Notes: generated from the sequence alone by a model not told the origin. Numbered from the stretch's first letter, positions 16,519 through 25,634 are shown. The stretch is DNA of 64,000 nucleotides from Chloroflexota bacterium (GCA_020850535.1 JADZEM010000041.1:1-64000); one strand, 5' to 3'. Numbers and translations: made by a program.

Positions 16519-17337
16519 ATGGCAGAGAACGGCACGGCGCAGTACGAGTACGTGACCCGCGAGCAGACCGGGTCGATCATGCGGATCACCCTGAATCGCC
16601 CTGAGAAGCTGAACGCCATCGACTATCAGGTGGGCGCGGAGCTGTACGACGCCTTCGCGCTCTGCCAGGACGATCCGTCGATCCGCGCCATCATCCTGGC
16701 TGGCGCGGGCCGGGCGTTCTGCGCCGGCGACGAGCTCGGCCGCGAGCGCACCGCTGACGAGCAGCTATCGCTCAAGCGGCGCGGTCACATCAAGCACTAC
16801 GTCCAGGGGCCGGGCCGCTGGACCAGCACCGTCCGCCTGATGCGCAGCCTGCCCGCCCCGGTCATCGCGCGGGTCCAGGGCTACGCCTACGGGGCCGGCT
16901 TCAACCTGGCGCTCGGCTCGGACTTCCGCGTGATGGCGCGCGACGCGAAGCTGGCAACGCCATTCATCAAGCGCGGTCTCGCTACCGGCACCAACCTGCT
17001 CCAGCAGTACGTCGGCATCGGCAAGGCCATCGAGATGACGCTGCTCGGCGAGCCGCTCGACGCCGAGGAGGCGCTGCGGCTCGGGCTGGTCAACGAGGTC
17101 GTCGATCTTGCCGATCTCGACGTCGCCGTCGAGCGCTGGGCCGAGAAGCTGGCGAACGGGCCGAGCGCCGCCATCGGCCTGACCAAGCACGCCGTCTACC
17201 GGGGCTGGGACCACGACCCCGACGAGGCGTACTGGCACCAGGGCTCGGCGGTGGCCCAGGGGCGCGAATTGGAAGACCTTGCCGAGGGCGTGGCCGCTTT
17301 CAAGGAGAAGCGCCCGCCCGCGTTCACCGGACGGTAA
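16519..17337 (+). CDS. Enoyl-CoA hydratase/isomerase (crotonase) family protein
   Basis: A 272-residue crotonase-fold protein with the CoA-pocket and oxyanion segments RPEKLNAIDY, AGAGRAFCAGDELG and GYAYGAGFNLALGSDF. The two catalytic glutamates of classic hydratases (in GGGCE and QPE contexts) appear as Asn in GAGFN and Phe in TPF. Simple hydration is therefore doubtful; isomerase, hydrolase, dehalogenase or ring-cleaving activities remain open. GGAAAGG lies about 10 bp before the ATG. It follows the first double CoA transferase by 77 bp and precedes the Dpp-type importer, consistent with processing of a CoA ester made from an imported acid. Confidence 0.88.
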   Translation: MAENGTAQYEYVTREQTGSIMRITLNRPEKLNAIDYQVGAELYDAFALCQDDPSIRAIILAGAGRAFCAGDELGRERTADEQLSLKRRGHIKHYVQGPGRWTSTVRLMRSLPAPVIARVQGYAYGAGFNLALGSDFRVMARDAKLATPFIKRGLATGTNLLQQYVGIGKAIEMTLLGEPLDAEEALRLGLVNEVVDLADLDVAVERWAEKLANGPSAAIGLTKHAVYRGWDHDPDEAYWHQGSAVAQGRELEDLAEGVAAFKEKRPPAFTGR

Positions 17338-17445
17338 CGCAGCCGTTCGTTCGCAGTTCGACATCTTCGCGCCGCGCAACGATGCACGGCGTACCGCGCG
17401 ATCTCGCCACGTCCGACCGTGTGTGTCGGGGAAGGAGCCTAGGCG

Positions 17446-19338
17446 ATGAGGCGATTGGAAGGCCAGAGGGCGCTCACTCGGCGCTCGTTCTTACGAAGCA
17501 TGCTGGTGGTCGGGGCGGGCGCCTCGGCCGCCCTGATCCAGGCCTGCGGGCCGCAGGCGCCGGCCCCGGCGGCCGGCGGTGGGCAGTCGGCGGGCGCTGG
17601 CGCCCAGGCGAGCGGCCCGGTCGTCCCGACCTCGACCCCGCGCGCCGTACCGGCCACCCAGGCGCCGGCCGCGCAGGCAGCACCCGCGCAGACCGCGCCG
17701 GCTCAGGCTGCCCCGGCGGCTGGCGCGGCCCAGCCCACGGCAGCGCCGGCCGCAGCCGCGAAGCCGGCCGCCGCCGTGAACAATCGGCCGCCGCTGGTAC
17801 GCCAGCAGGACCCCGGCCCGCCGAAGCGCGGCGGCATCCTGGAGACCTCCGTCGGCAAGGATCCCGAGACGCTGGAGGTCATGCAGGCCGTCAACGGGCC
17901 GCTGCGGATCACCTCCAGCCTCGTCTACCGCCGGCTGGTCCAGTTCCGTGGCACCGACTACTACGACATCGAAGTCGAGCCGGACATGGCCGACTCCTGG
18001 ACGGTCTCGCCGGACGGCAAGACCTGGACGTTCAAGCTGCACCAGGGTATCAAGTGGCACAACGTCCCGCCGGTCAACGGCCGCGAGTTCACCTCGGCTG
18101 ACGTGGCCTGGACCGTCGAGTACTACAAGACGAAGTCCAAGGAGTACGCCTGGCTCTGGGAGTGGGTCTCGAAGGTCGAGACGCCGGACAAGTACACCGT
18201 CGTCTTCCACTCCGACAAGCCGAACGCCGAAGCCCTGCTCAACATGGCGGTGGACAACAACGCCATCGTCCCGAAGGAAGTCTTCGACCAGGACGGCAAC
18301 TACCGCTCGAAGATCATCGGGACGGGGCCGTACATCTGGAAGAACTGGGAGCCGGGCGTCAAGGTCGAACTGGTCAAGAACCCGGACTACTGGGAGGTCT
18401 CCGAGGTGGACGGCAAGCCGCTGCCGTACCTCGACGGGATCACCGCCTACATCATGCCGGACTACGCCACGCGGCTCGCGGCGTACCGCTCCGGCAAGAT
18501 CGCCGGGCACCGCTGGGGCTTCCAGGCCGCCCGCAACGACGTCGACAGCCTCTTCAAGGGGATGCAGGGCCAGCAGCGCTGGGACGGCGTCCACTTCCTG
18601 TCCGGCGGCGGCTTCACCCTGAACATCTCCAAGAAGCCGCTCGACGATCTGCGGGTCCGCCGCGCGATGTCGATGGCGCTCAACCGCGACGCCATCATCA
18701 AGGACGTCCAGCAGGGCGCGGCCCAGTGGGCCGGCTTCGTCACGGCCTCCTTCACCAAGTACGCCTGGCCCGAGGAGAAGCTCAAGGGGCTGGAGTTCCT
18801 GAAGTACAACCCGGACGCGGCCCGCGCCCTGATCAAGGAGGCCGGCGCCGAGGGCGGCAAGATCATCATCGACCTGCACCCGGACACCACGCCGGGCGCA
18901 AAGGTGCTGGTCGAGATGGCCCAGCAGATGTGGAAGGACATCGGGCTGGACCCGGTCATCGACCCGACGGACACCCCGGCCTCGTACGCCAAGCGCCAGT
19001 CCGGCGACTTCATGGTCTTCGGGAACGGCGTCGGCTTCAGCTCGGCGTCCATCGACGCGGGCACCCGCCAGCTCTACCACTCCGAGGGCCAGCGGAACTA
19101 CACCCGCAACAAGGATCCCGAGTTCGACAAGCTGGCCGATGCCCAGGCCATCGAGCTGGATCTGGAGAAGCGCAAGCAGCTTGTCGATCAGATCCAGCAG
19201 AAGATCTACGACAACATGTGGGTCATCCCCCACTACGACGCCATCGACACGCTGCTCAACCAGCCGTGGGCGAAGAACTGGGGCTTCCACTGGCAGCTCG
19301 GGTGGGTCCACTCCGAGCGCATCTGGATCGACAAGTAA
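17446..19338 (+). CDS. Dpp/Opp-type solute-binding lipoprotein (SBP family 5)
   Basis: A 630-residue binding protein. The leader has a twin-arginine-like RRSFLRS motif and a lipobox ending LIQAC at residues 31-35, so it is probably an exported lipoprotein. A long Ala/Pro/Gln linker (about 36-115) follows. The mature domain has the family-5 pattern: PDMADSWTVSPDGKTWTFKL near the N-terminus, then RRAMSMALNRDAII, then NPDAARALIKEAG. Ligands of this family are peptides, opines, sugars or acids. AAGGAG precedes the ATG. The two permease genes follow with almost no spacing; no ATPase genes are here. Confidence 0.93.
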   Translation: MRRLEGQRALTRRSFLRSMLVVGAGASAALIQACGPQAPAPAAGGGQSAGAGAQASGPVVPTSTPRAVPATQAPAAQAAPAQTAPAQAAPAAGAAQPTAAPAAAAKPAAAVNNRPPLVRQQDPGPPKRGGILETSVGKDPETLEVMQAVNGPLRITSSLVYRRLVQFRGTDYYDIEVEPDMADSWTVSPDGKTWTFKLHQGIKWHNVPPVNGREFTSADVAWTVEYYKTKSKEYAWLWEWVSKVETPDKYTVVFHSDKPNAEALLNMAVDNNAIVPKEVFDQDGNYRSKIIGTGPYIWKNWEPGVKVELVKNPDYWEVSEVDGKPLPYLDGITAYIMPDYATRLAAYRSGKIAGHRWGFQAARNDVDSLFKGMQGQQRWDGVHFLSGGGFTLNISKKPLDDLRVRRAMSMALNRDAIIKDVQQGAAQWAGFVTASFTKYAWPEEKLKGLEFLKYNPDAARALIKEAGAEGGKIIIDLHPDTTPGAKVLVEMAQQMWKDIGLDPVIDPTDTPASYAKRQSGDFMVFGNGVGFSSASIDAGTRQLYHSEGQRNYTRNKDPEFDKLADAQAIELDLEKRKQLVDQIQQKIYDNMWVIPHYDAIDTLLNQPWAKNWGFHWQLGWVHSERIWIDK

Positions 19339-19340
19339 GC

Positions 19341-20291
19341 ATGCTGAGGTACGTCGCGCGGCGGCTGCTCCTGATGCTCCCGGTGCTCTGGGGCGTCAGC
19401 CTGATCGTGTTCATCGCGATCAGGCTGGTCCCCGGCGACGTCATCCTGGCCAAGATGCAGGGCGAGTTCTCCGCCAAGCCCGAGCAGATGGCCAGAATGC
19501 GTGCCGAGCTTGGACTGGACGTGCCGGGCTACGTCCAGTACTTCCGATGGATTGGCGGCGTCGTCACGGGCGACTTCGGCGTCTCGATGAACACGTTCCG
19601 CCCGGTCCTCAGCGAGATCGTGAGCCGCATCCCGATCACCGCTGAGCTGGCGATCCTCTCGCTGTTCTTCGCGGTGGTCATCGCGGTGCCGATCGGGGTG
19701 GCCTCGGCCGTCTACCAGGACACCTGGATCGACTACACCGGGCGACTGCTGGCGATGCTGGCGCTCTCGATACCGAGCTTCGTCATCGCCAGCGCGCTGA
19801 TCCTCTTCCCGTCGATCTGGTGGGGCTACTTCCCGCCGATGGGACTCACGGCGCTGACGAAGAATCCGCTGGAGAACCTCCAGCAGGTGCTCCCCGCCAC
19901 GATGGCCCTCGGCGCGATCCTGGCGGGACAGGTCATGCGCCTGACCCGCTCGTCGGTGCTGGAGGTGCTCCGCAGCGACTTCGTGCGGACGGCCCGCGCG
20001 AAGGGGCTGAGCGGCTACGCCGTCATTGCGAGGCACGTCCTGCGGGCCTCGCTGATCCCCGTCATCACGCTGATCGGCAGCGACTTCGGGCGTCTGCTGG
20101 GCGGGACGGTGGTCATCGAATCGATCTTCGCCTTCCCCGGCATGGGCCTGCTGACGCTGACCTCGATTCAGCTTCGGGACTACACCCAGCTTCAGGGCAA
20201 CGTCCTGTTCATCGCGGCGGTCTTCGTGCTGTTCAACCTGCTGGTCGACTTGCTGTACGGCGTGCTCGACCCGCGCATCAGGTACAGCTAG
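19341..20291 (+). CDS. ABC transporter permease, DppB/OppB type
   Basis: A 316-residue inner-membrane protein with about six hydrophobic segments, beginning LLLMLPVLWGVSLIVFIAIRLVPGD. The ATPase-coupling EAA loop lies near RTARAKGLSGYAVIARHVLR and the family end reads LLVDLLYGVLDPRIRYS. It pairs with the DppC-type gene that starts 3 bp after its stop. The start ATG is two bases after the binding-protein stop, so translation is probably coupled. Confidence 0.94.
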   Translation: MLRYVARRLLLMLPVLWGVSLIVFIAIRLVPGDVILAKMQGEFSAKPEQMARMRAELGLDVPGYVQYFRWIGGVVTGDFGVSMNTFRPVLSEIVSRIPITAELAILSLFFAVVIAVPIGVASAVYQDTWIDYTGRLLAMLALSIPSFVIASALILFPSIWWGYFPPMGLTALTKNPLENLQQVLPATMALGAILAGQVMRLTRSSVLEVLRSDFVRTARAKGLSGYAVIARHVLRASLIPVITLIGSDFGRLLGGTVVIESIFAFPGMGLLTLTSIQLRDYTQLQGNVLFIAAVFVLFNLLVDLLYGVLDPRIRYS

Positions 20292-20293
20292 CC

Positions 20294-21211
20294 ATGAGTA
20301 CGCGAGCAGCAGCCATCACCGAGGTTGGCAGCCTGCCGGCCGTGGGGGCGCGCAGCCCTCGCCGCCGGCTGCTGTCGCAGATCCAGCGTCGGCCGCTCGG
20401 GGCGCTGGCCCTGGGCATCGTGATCCTGGTCATTGCCGTCGCGATCCTGGCGGACGTGATCTCGCCGCAGGATCCGTATCGCATCTTCAACGGGCAGACC
20501 CGCGCCGCGCCCGGCGTCGTGGCCGCGAACGGGGTGCCGTTCGTGCTCGGCTCGGACGAGTCCGGCCGGGACATCCTGAGCCGGATCATCCACGGGGCGC
20601 GCGTCTCCCTGTGGGTGGGCGTGCTCGCCGTGGCCGTCGGGACGCTCGGCGGCACCATCGTCGGGGTGGTCAGCGGCTACCGAGGCGGCCGGGTCGATCT
20701 GATCCTGCAACGGGTGATGGACAGCGCCCAGGCGATCCCCTCGCTGGTGCTGGCGCTGCTCCTGATGGCCGTCCTCGGCTCCAGCCTGACGAACGTGATC
20801 CTGGCGATTGGCATCGTCCAGATCCCGTACACCAACCGGGTGGTGCGGTCAGCGGTCCTCAGCCTGAAGCAGGAGACGTTCGTCGAGTCGGCGCGGGCCA
20901 TCGGCGGCACCGACACCTGGATCATGCTGCGCCACATCGTCCCGAACGTCTTCGCGCCGATCATCATCATCAGCACGTCCGGCCTGGGCGGCGCGATCCT
21001 GACCGAGGCGTACCTCAGCTTCCTGGGGCTGGGCGCGCCCCCGCCGATCCCGTCCTGGGGCGGCATGGTCAGCACGGCCCGGACCTACATGCTGACGAAC
21101 CCGCAGTTGCTGCTGGCGCCGGCCGTGGCGCTGAGCGTCACCGTACTGGCCTGGAACCTGGCCGGCGACGCCCTGCGAGACATCCTCGATCCGCGCTTGC
21201 GGCACCGGTAG
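20294..21211 (+). CDS. ABC transporter permease, DppC/OppC type
   Basis: A 305-residue membrane protein with the DppC N-terminal extension and GSDESGRDILSRIIHGARVSL-type entry motif. It has five to six membrane segments and the coupling loop FVESARAIGGTDTWIMLRHIVPN. It ends DALRDILDPRLRHR, as is usual. It completes the membrane part of the first Dpp-type importer; ATPases must be supplied in trans, for example by the pair at 43435-45284. Confidence 0.94.
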   Translation: MSTRAAAITEVGSLPAVGARSPRRRLLSQIQRRPLGALALGIVILVIAVAILADVISPQDPYRIFNGQTRAAPGVVAANGVPFVLGSDESGRDILSRIIHGARVSLWVGVLAVAVGTLGGTIVGVVSGYRGGRVDLILQRVMDSAQAIPSLVLALLLMAVLGSSLTNVILAIGIVQIPYTNRVVRSAVLSLKQETFVESARAIGGTDTWIMLRHIVPNVFAPIIIISTSGLGGAILTEAYLSFLGLGAPPPIPSWGGMVSTARTYMLTNPQLLLAPAVALSVTVLAWNLAGDALRDILDPRLRHR

Positions 21212-21215
21212 GAAT

Positions 21216-21246
21216 ACCTCACCCCGCAGGGGGCTGGGGGGTGAGG
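21216..21246. terminator. Hairpin after the dppC-like gene
   Basis: ACCTCACCCC (21216-21225) and GGGGTGAGGT (21237-21246) pair perfectly around an 11-base loop, five bases after the permease stop. It is terminator-like and belongs to the repeated CCTCACCCC group; no U-tract follows. Confidence 0.6.
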
Positions 21247-21283
21247 TTCCCCCACACTGCGAATGTTCTCTGGAGCAACTGAT

Positions 21284-23563
21284 ATGACGGGTCCACTGGC
21301 CGGTATTCGCGTCATTGATTTCGGGCAGTACATCGCCGGGCCGCTGACGGCGATGCTGCTCGCCGATCACGGGGCGGACGTGATCCGTGTGGACCCACCG
21401 TCTGGGCCAACCTGGAAGACGCCGGCCAACGCCACCTGGAACCGGGGCAAGCGCAGCATCGCGCTGGACTTGAAGCAGGCCGCGGATCGGGAGGCGGCGC
21501 AGGCGCTGATCGCCGGGGCGGATGTCGTCGTCGAGGGGTTCCGCCCGGGCGTCATGGACCGGCTCGGGCTGGGCGCGTCAGCAGCCCTGGCCGCCGATCC
21601 GCGCCTGATCTACTGCTCGCTGCCGGGCTTCGCCTCGGACGATCCACGCGCGCAGATGCCCGGCTGGGAGGGCGTCATCGGCGCGGCCACGGCGACCTAC
21701 CGCCCGCCGATGGACACGCCGAAGGGGCCGCCCGCCTACACGGCGATCCAGATCGCGTCGCACTTCGCGGCGTTCCAGGCGGCCGTCGCCATCGTGATGG
21801 CGCTGGTCGCACGGGAGCGCTCGGGCCTGGGGCAGCGCATCGAGATGCCGCTGTTCGACGCCACGTTCGCAGCCATCGGGGCGCACGGGCTGCTGATCGA
21901 CGGCGGCGTGGCGGGCGGCCGGCCTGACGACTTCTGGGGCGGCCTCTTCGAGTGTGGGGATGGCCGCTGGGTCTTCTTCAGCGGCTCGACGCCCCGGTTC
22001 CGCCGCCGGTTTGTCGATGCGGCCGGTATCCAGAGCTGGGAGGCCGAGGGCCTGCTCGACATCCCTCGGATGACGCGCGATCCGGAGCTCGGCTCGCAGC
22101 TACGGCCACGCCTGCGGGCGCTGTTCAAGACCCGGCCGGCCCTGGAATGGCAGGAGCTTGGCGCAGCGGCCGGCGTCCCGATCACCGTCTCACGGACCAG
22201 CGCCGAGTGGATCGCGGAGGACCACGCACGGGCGGCCGGCATCGTGCGAGAGGTGGCCGACCCGGCGCTCGGCCCGACGTGGCAGCCGGGCCGAGCCGTG
22301 CGACTCTCGGCCTTCCCAGACGAGCCGTTGCGGCCGGCCTCCCGCCTGGACGCCGACCGCGCGAGCGTCCTGGCCGAGGCTGCTCGGCCGGCCGGCACGG
22401 TCACCTCGACGCACGCTGCGCTGACCCAGGCGCTCGGCGGCATACAGGTGGTGGACGTCTCGCTGGTGCTGGCCGGGCCGACGGCTGGCCGGACCCTCGC
22501 GGAGTACGGCGCGCGCGTCGTCAAGATCAATGGGCCGCGCGAGGAAGGGGCCGGCTACCGCACGAGCGTCCACCGCTACCACACCGACGTCAACCGCGCG
22601 AAGGAGACGATCCTGCTCGACCTGAAGGACGAGGCCGGCCGGGACGTCTTCTTCAACCTCGTGCGGCAGGCCGACGTGGTGGTGCAGAACTTCCGCCTGG
22701 GCGTCCCCGAGCGCATGGGCATCGGCTACGAGCAGCTTCGGGCCATCAAGCCAGACCTGATCCACGTCTCGGTGAGCGCGTTCGGCTACAGCGGTCCGTG
22801 GGGCAATCGCCCGGGCTACGAGCCGAACGCCCAGGCCGCGACGGGCCTCCAGACCCGTTTCGGCGGCGACGACGCACCGCTGATGCAGCCGTTCGCCGTC
22901 AACGACTACGGCACCGGCCTGCTCGGGGCGTTCGGGGCGGGGCTGGCGCTCTACCACCGCGCGAAGACCGGCCAGGGGCAGCGCGTCGAGGCGGCGCTGG
23001 CCTACACCGGCACGCTGCTCCAGTCCGCGCACCTGAACGACTACGCCGGCAAGGTCTGGGACGAGCCACGTGGTCGGGCTGCGCGCGGGACCGGGCCGCT
23101 CCACCAGATGTACCAGGCGGCGGACGGCTGGCTGTTCCTGGGCGCGAGCGAGGATCAGGTGTCGATGCTGGCATCCGTGGACGGGCTGGCCGGCTGCGAG
23201 GCCCTGGCGGGCGACGCGCTGGCCGCGTTCCTGGAGGCGCGTCTCGTGGCCGGCAGTGTCGAGCAGTGGGTGACGGCGCTGACGGCGGCCGGGCTGGCTG
23301 CGGCGCGGGTGGTCACCTCAGTGCCGGCCGTGATGGTCGATCCGTGGGTGGTCGCGCACGGCCTGAGCGTGACCCGCCCCCATGACACCGGCGAGCAGAT
23401 CACGACGGTCGGCCCCGGGGTGCGCCTCTCGCGGACCCCGGCGACGCCCGGGCGGCCTGCCGCCACGCCGGGCGCAGACGCGCGCGCGGTGCTTCAGCAG
23501 GCCGGCTCGGCAGAGGCCTTCCCCGCGCTTGCCGAGCGCGGGGTGGTGCTGGAGCGCCCGTAG
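21284..23563 (+). CDS. Second tandem two-domain CaiB/BaiF CoA transferase
   Basis: A 759-residue protein with two class III CoA transferase domains. Domain one starts LAGIRVIDFGQYIAGPLTAML; domain two starts near residue 385 with IQVVDVSLVLAGPTAGRTLA. As in the protein at 13916, the position of the catalytic Asp is Ser159-His160 in the first half (QIASHFAAF) and Asp541 in the second (AVNDYGTG). The halves are joined by a short linker (AGTVTSTHAALTQALGG) rather than a repeat-derived one. It probably transfers CoA to or from a carboxylic acid imported by the adjacent transporter. GGAG eight bases upstream supports the ATG at 21284. Confidence 0.88.
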   Translation: MTGPLAGIRVIDFGQYIAGPLTAMLLADHGADVIRVDPPSGPTWKTPANATWNRGKRSIALDLKQAADREAAQALIAGADVVVEGFRPGVMDRLGLGASAALAADPRLIYCSLPGFASDDPRAQMPGWEGVIGAATATYRPPMDTPKGPPAYTAIQIASHFAAFQAAVAIVMALVARERSGLGQRIEMPLFDATFAAIGAHGLLIDGGVAGGRPDDFWGGLFECGDGRWVFFSGSTPRFRRRFVDAAGIQSWEAEGLLDIPRMTRDPELGSQLRPRLRALFKTRPALEWQELGAAAGVPITVSRTSAEWIAEDHARAAGIVREVADPALGPTWQPGRAVRLSAFPDEPLRPASRLDADRASVLAEAARPAGTVTSTHAALTQALGGIQVVDVSLVLAGPTAGRTLAEYGARVVKINGPREEGAGYRTSVHRYHTDVNRAKETILLDLKDEAGRDVFFNLVRQADVVVQNFRLGVPERMGIGYEQLRAIKPDLIHVSVSAFGYSGPWGNRPGYEPNAQAATGLQTRFGGDDAPLMQPFAVNDYGTGLLGAFGAGLALYHRAKTGQGQRVEAALAYTGTLLQSAHLNDYAGKVWDEPRGRAARGTGPLHQMYQAADGWLFLGASEDQVSMLASVDGLAGCEALAGDALAAFLEARLVAGSVEQWVTALTAAGLAAARVVTSVPAVMVDPWVVAHGLSVTRPHDTGEQITTVGPGVRLSRTPATPGRPAATPGADARAVLQQAGSAEAFPALAERGVVLERP

Positions 23564-23637
23564 CGCACAGCCAGCCCACACCGTCGAGGATCTGGCTCGG
23601 CAGACGCCCTCTCGGAGCGCGGCCACGCACTCCCCCC

Positions 23638-23721
23638 TGTCATCCTGAACGGAACGAGCCTGCGAGTGAAGTGAAGGATCTCACCCGCTGACCGTCAGCG
23701 ATCGCGTCAGCGGGTGAGGAT
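23638..23721. repeat. Family B hairpin element, copy 1 (right end eroded)
   Basis: It starts TGTCATCCTGA and contains GAAGGATCTCACCCGCTGAC facing GTCAGCGGGTGAGGATC. The distal part of the right arm is missing. The right arm overlaps the 3' end of the DUF4038 gene, whose last codons (LTR-stop) are read from it. Confidence 0.7.
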
Positions 23722-25020
23722 CAGCACCCAGTCCTCGGCTGACGGCCTGGCGGGGGCCGGCCAGACGCCATTCTCGGGTGGGGTGACCGCGCCAGCCGAC
23801 TGCTCGGCGCCGGTCCGCGGGTCGAACCAGGCGGCCTGCCAGCTGTCCCCGTTCAGGCCGAGCAACTCAACCGCACCGCTGCCGTCCGGACAGTAGACCA
23901 GCCAGAGGCTGCCCTCGATCAGGCCGCAGGCCGGCTGCCGCACACGCAGCGTCTCGCCGCTTGCAGCGCGGACGCGCTCGGGGGCCGGGCGCAGTTCGTA
24001 CCAGGGCAGCGTCCGCAGCTTGCGCGCCCCGATGCCGCAGTGCTCGCCGCCCGCGCGCTTGAGGCCCACATCCCAGGTCTCACCGATCTGTGGGCCGGCC
24101 AGGAACTCCTCGGAGTCACCGGGGCGCTTCCAGTTCCAGATGCCCTGCGAGCCGTAGGTGTGGCCCATCGTCGCGCCGGACAGGACGCTGACCCAGAAGG
24201 CGTAGCGGGCGTGCTCGGCGGTGAACAGCGGCCCGAGGCGGGGACGGTCGGTCATGTCCGGGTGGCCTTCGTACCACGGCTCGCCGTTGACGTACGCTTT
24301 GACCGGCTCGGCGCGGTAGTAGGCCAGCGCCGTATCCGCGACGTTCGGGCGTGCCCAGCCATAGTGGCCGGTCTGGATCATGTGAAAATCGTGCCAGGAC
24401 GCGTCGTGGTGCAGGAAGCGCCAGCCGCGCTGCGTCATCAGGTGGTTGGTGGTCGGGTGGCCGTTCGGATCAGCCGCCTCCACGGCGCGGCCCACGGCGT
24501 CCCACTTCTCCGGCTCCTCGTCGTACGGGGCGTCGCCGGAGAGGCTCCAGAGCACCGGAAACCGGGTGTAGCGCCGCACCAGCCACGCGACGTGCCGGGC
24601 GGCCTGTTCCGTCGAGAAGTGGACGGCCGAGAGGTGCGGACGCGGGCCGCCCCAGATCAGCATCAGGCAGGTGAAGAGGCCGCGCTCGGCAGCCATCTCC
24701 ACGAACCGGTCATACCGCTGAAAGTACGCTTCGTTGGGGCGTTCGGGATCGCCGTCGTAGAAGGCGACGTTGCCATCAGCGTCTGGCGCGCCCCAGGTCC
24801 AGGGCAACGTGTCCACCTGCACGACGCTGAACCCCTGGGCCTTGCGGCGGTCCAGGTAGGCGGCCCACTGGTCCGGCTGGCCCTTCCAGACGATAGACCA
24901 TGCGGTATCGGCCAGGAAGAAGAACGGCTGCCCGGTGGCGTCCACCAGATACCGTCGGTTCTCGCTGAGTCGGAGCGGGGCGACAGCGCCCGACTGCGAT
25001 GTGGTTGCCGAATCCGCCAT
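23707..25020 (-). CDS. DUF4038-type glycoside hydrolase-like protein
   Basis: A 437-residue TIM-barrel protein with the DUF4038 entry LVDATGQPFFFLADTAWSIVW, then YLDRRKAQGFSVVQVDTLPW, and at the end a small beta-domain of the collagen-binding-like type (VYCPDGSGAVELLGLNGDSWQAAWFDPRTG). No signal peptide is visible, so it is probably cytoplasmic. Relatives act on plant glycosides, but the substrate here is unknown. GGAGG lies about 12 bp before the ATG at 25020. The stop codon lies in a family B repeat arm, so the natural C-terminus may have been altered slightly. It is divergent from the membrane protein gene at 25176. Confidence 0.85.
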   Translation of the reverse strand: MADSATTSQSGAVAPLRLSENRRYLVDATGQPFFFLADTAWSIVWKGQPDQWAAYLDRRKAQGFSVVQVDTLPWTWGAPDADGNVAFYDGDPERPNEAYFQRYDRFVEMAAERGLFTCLMLIWGGPRPHLSAVHFSTEQAARHVAWLVRRYTRFPVLWSLSGDAPYDEEPEKWDAVGRAVEAADPNGHPTTNHLMTQRGWRFLHHDASWHDFHMIQTGHYGWARPNVADTALAYYRAEPVKAYVNGEPWYEGHPDMTDRPRLGPLFTAEHARYAFWVSVLSGATMGHTYGSQGIWNWKRPGDSEEFLAGPQIGETWDVGLKRAGGEHCGIGARKLRTLPWYELRPAPERVRAASGETLRVRQPACGLIEGSLWLVYCPDGSGAVELLGLNGDSWQAAWFDPRTGAEQSAGAVTPPENGVWPAPARPSAEDWVLILTR

Positions 25021-25089
25021 GGGATCGCTGACCTCCGTCGATGACGGGGTGAGTGTAGCGCGTACCCGCCATCTCGCCCCTGCGCGCCC

Positions 25090-25155
25090 CGGCAGGCGCA
25101 TGCGCCTGCCGCGCACAGCGGGCTACACTCCGTCTGGGCGCTGGGCGCCCAGACG
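25090..25155. promoter_or_regulatory. Two dyads in a divergent intergenic region
   Basis: A perfect 22-bp palindrome spans 25090-25111 (centre GCGCATGCGC). A second stem pairs CGTCTGGGCG (25131-25140) with CGCCCAGACG (25146-25155). They sit between the divergent DUF4038 and membrane-protein genes. They could be operators or cruciform-forming repeats; no promoter boxes are clear. Confidence 0.4.
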
Positions 25156-25175
25156 CCGAACGGGGGCGGGAACCG

Positions 25176-25634
25176 ATGGCGAAGCGCTCGCGGGCCGTCG
25201 TTCCGCTGACGGACCAGCCAGGGAGCATGCGCCGGCCGGCGGCGGTCACCCTGGTCGGCTCCATCTACGTGCTCCAGGGGCTGCTGTCCGTGGCCTCCGG
25301 GATGGTGGCGCTGGCCGTCCTGCGGATTCCCAGCCCCGAGGGCCAGTACCCGCCGTTGACGCTCGCCCTGGCGCAAGAGACCAGCCTGGAGATCGTCATC
25401 GGGCTCGGGCTGCTGCTCGCAGCCTACGGCCTGTTCAGGCTGCGACGCTGGGCCTGGACGGCGGCCATGGCCACGCAGTGCATGATCCTCACCGCATCGT
25501 TGGTGGACCGCCTTTCTGGGACCGCCCCCTACGGCGTGATGGTTCTGGGCGTGCTGAGCGTGCTGATCCTCAATCAGCGCGACGTCCGCCTCATCTTCGA
25601 ACCGGCGCAGGGAGAGGGCGCTTCGCTGCTATGA
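25176..25634 (+). CDS. Small multi-pass membrane protein of unknown function
   Basis: The 152 residues contain three to four hydrophobic stretches: AAVTLVGSIYVLQGLLSVASGM, IVIGLGLLLAAYGLF and APYGVMVLGVLSVLILNQ, with a possible one around AWTAAMATQCMILTASL. Basic residues sit on the short loops. I do not recognise a family. Its stop overlaps the start of the next gene (ATGA), so the two are translationally coupled and probably act together at the membrane. Confidence 0.7.
   Translation: MAKRSRAVVPLTDQPGSMRRPAAVTLVGSIYVLQGLLSVASGMVALAVLRIPSPEGQYPPLTLALAQETSLEIVIGLGLLLAAYGLFRLRRWAWTAAMATQCMILTASLVDRLSGTAPYGVMVLGVLSVLILNQRDVRLIFEPAQGEGASLL

Noticed and set aside
17491-19311. A 606-codon minus-strand open frame opposite the solute-binding protein gene
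   Set aside because: It has shadow-frame composition (runs of Leu/Val/Arg/Asp) and no family resemblance; the plus strand is a clear binding protein.
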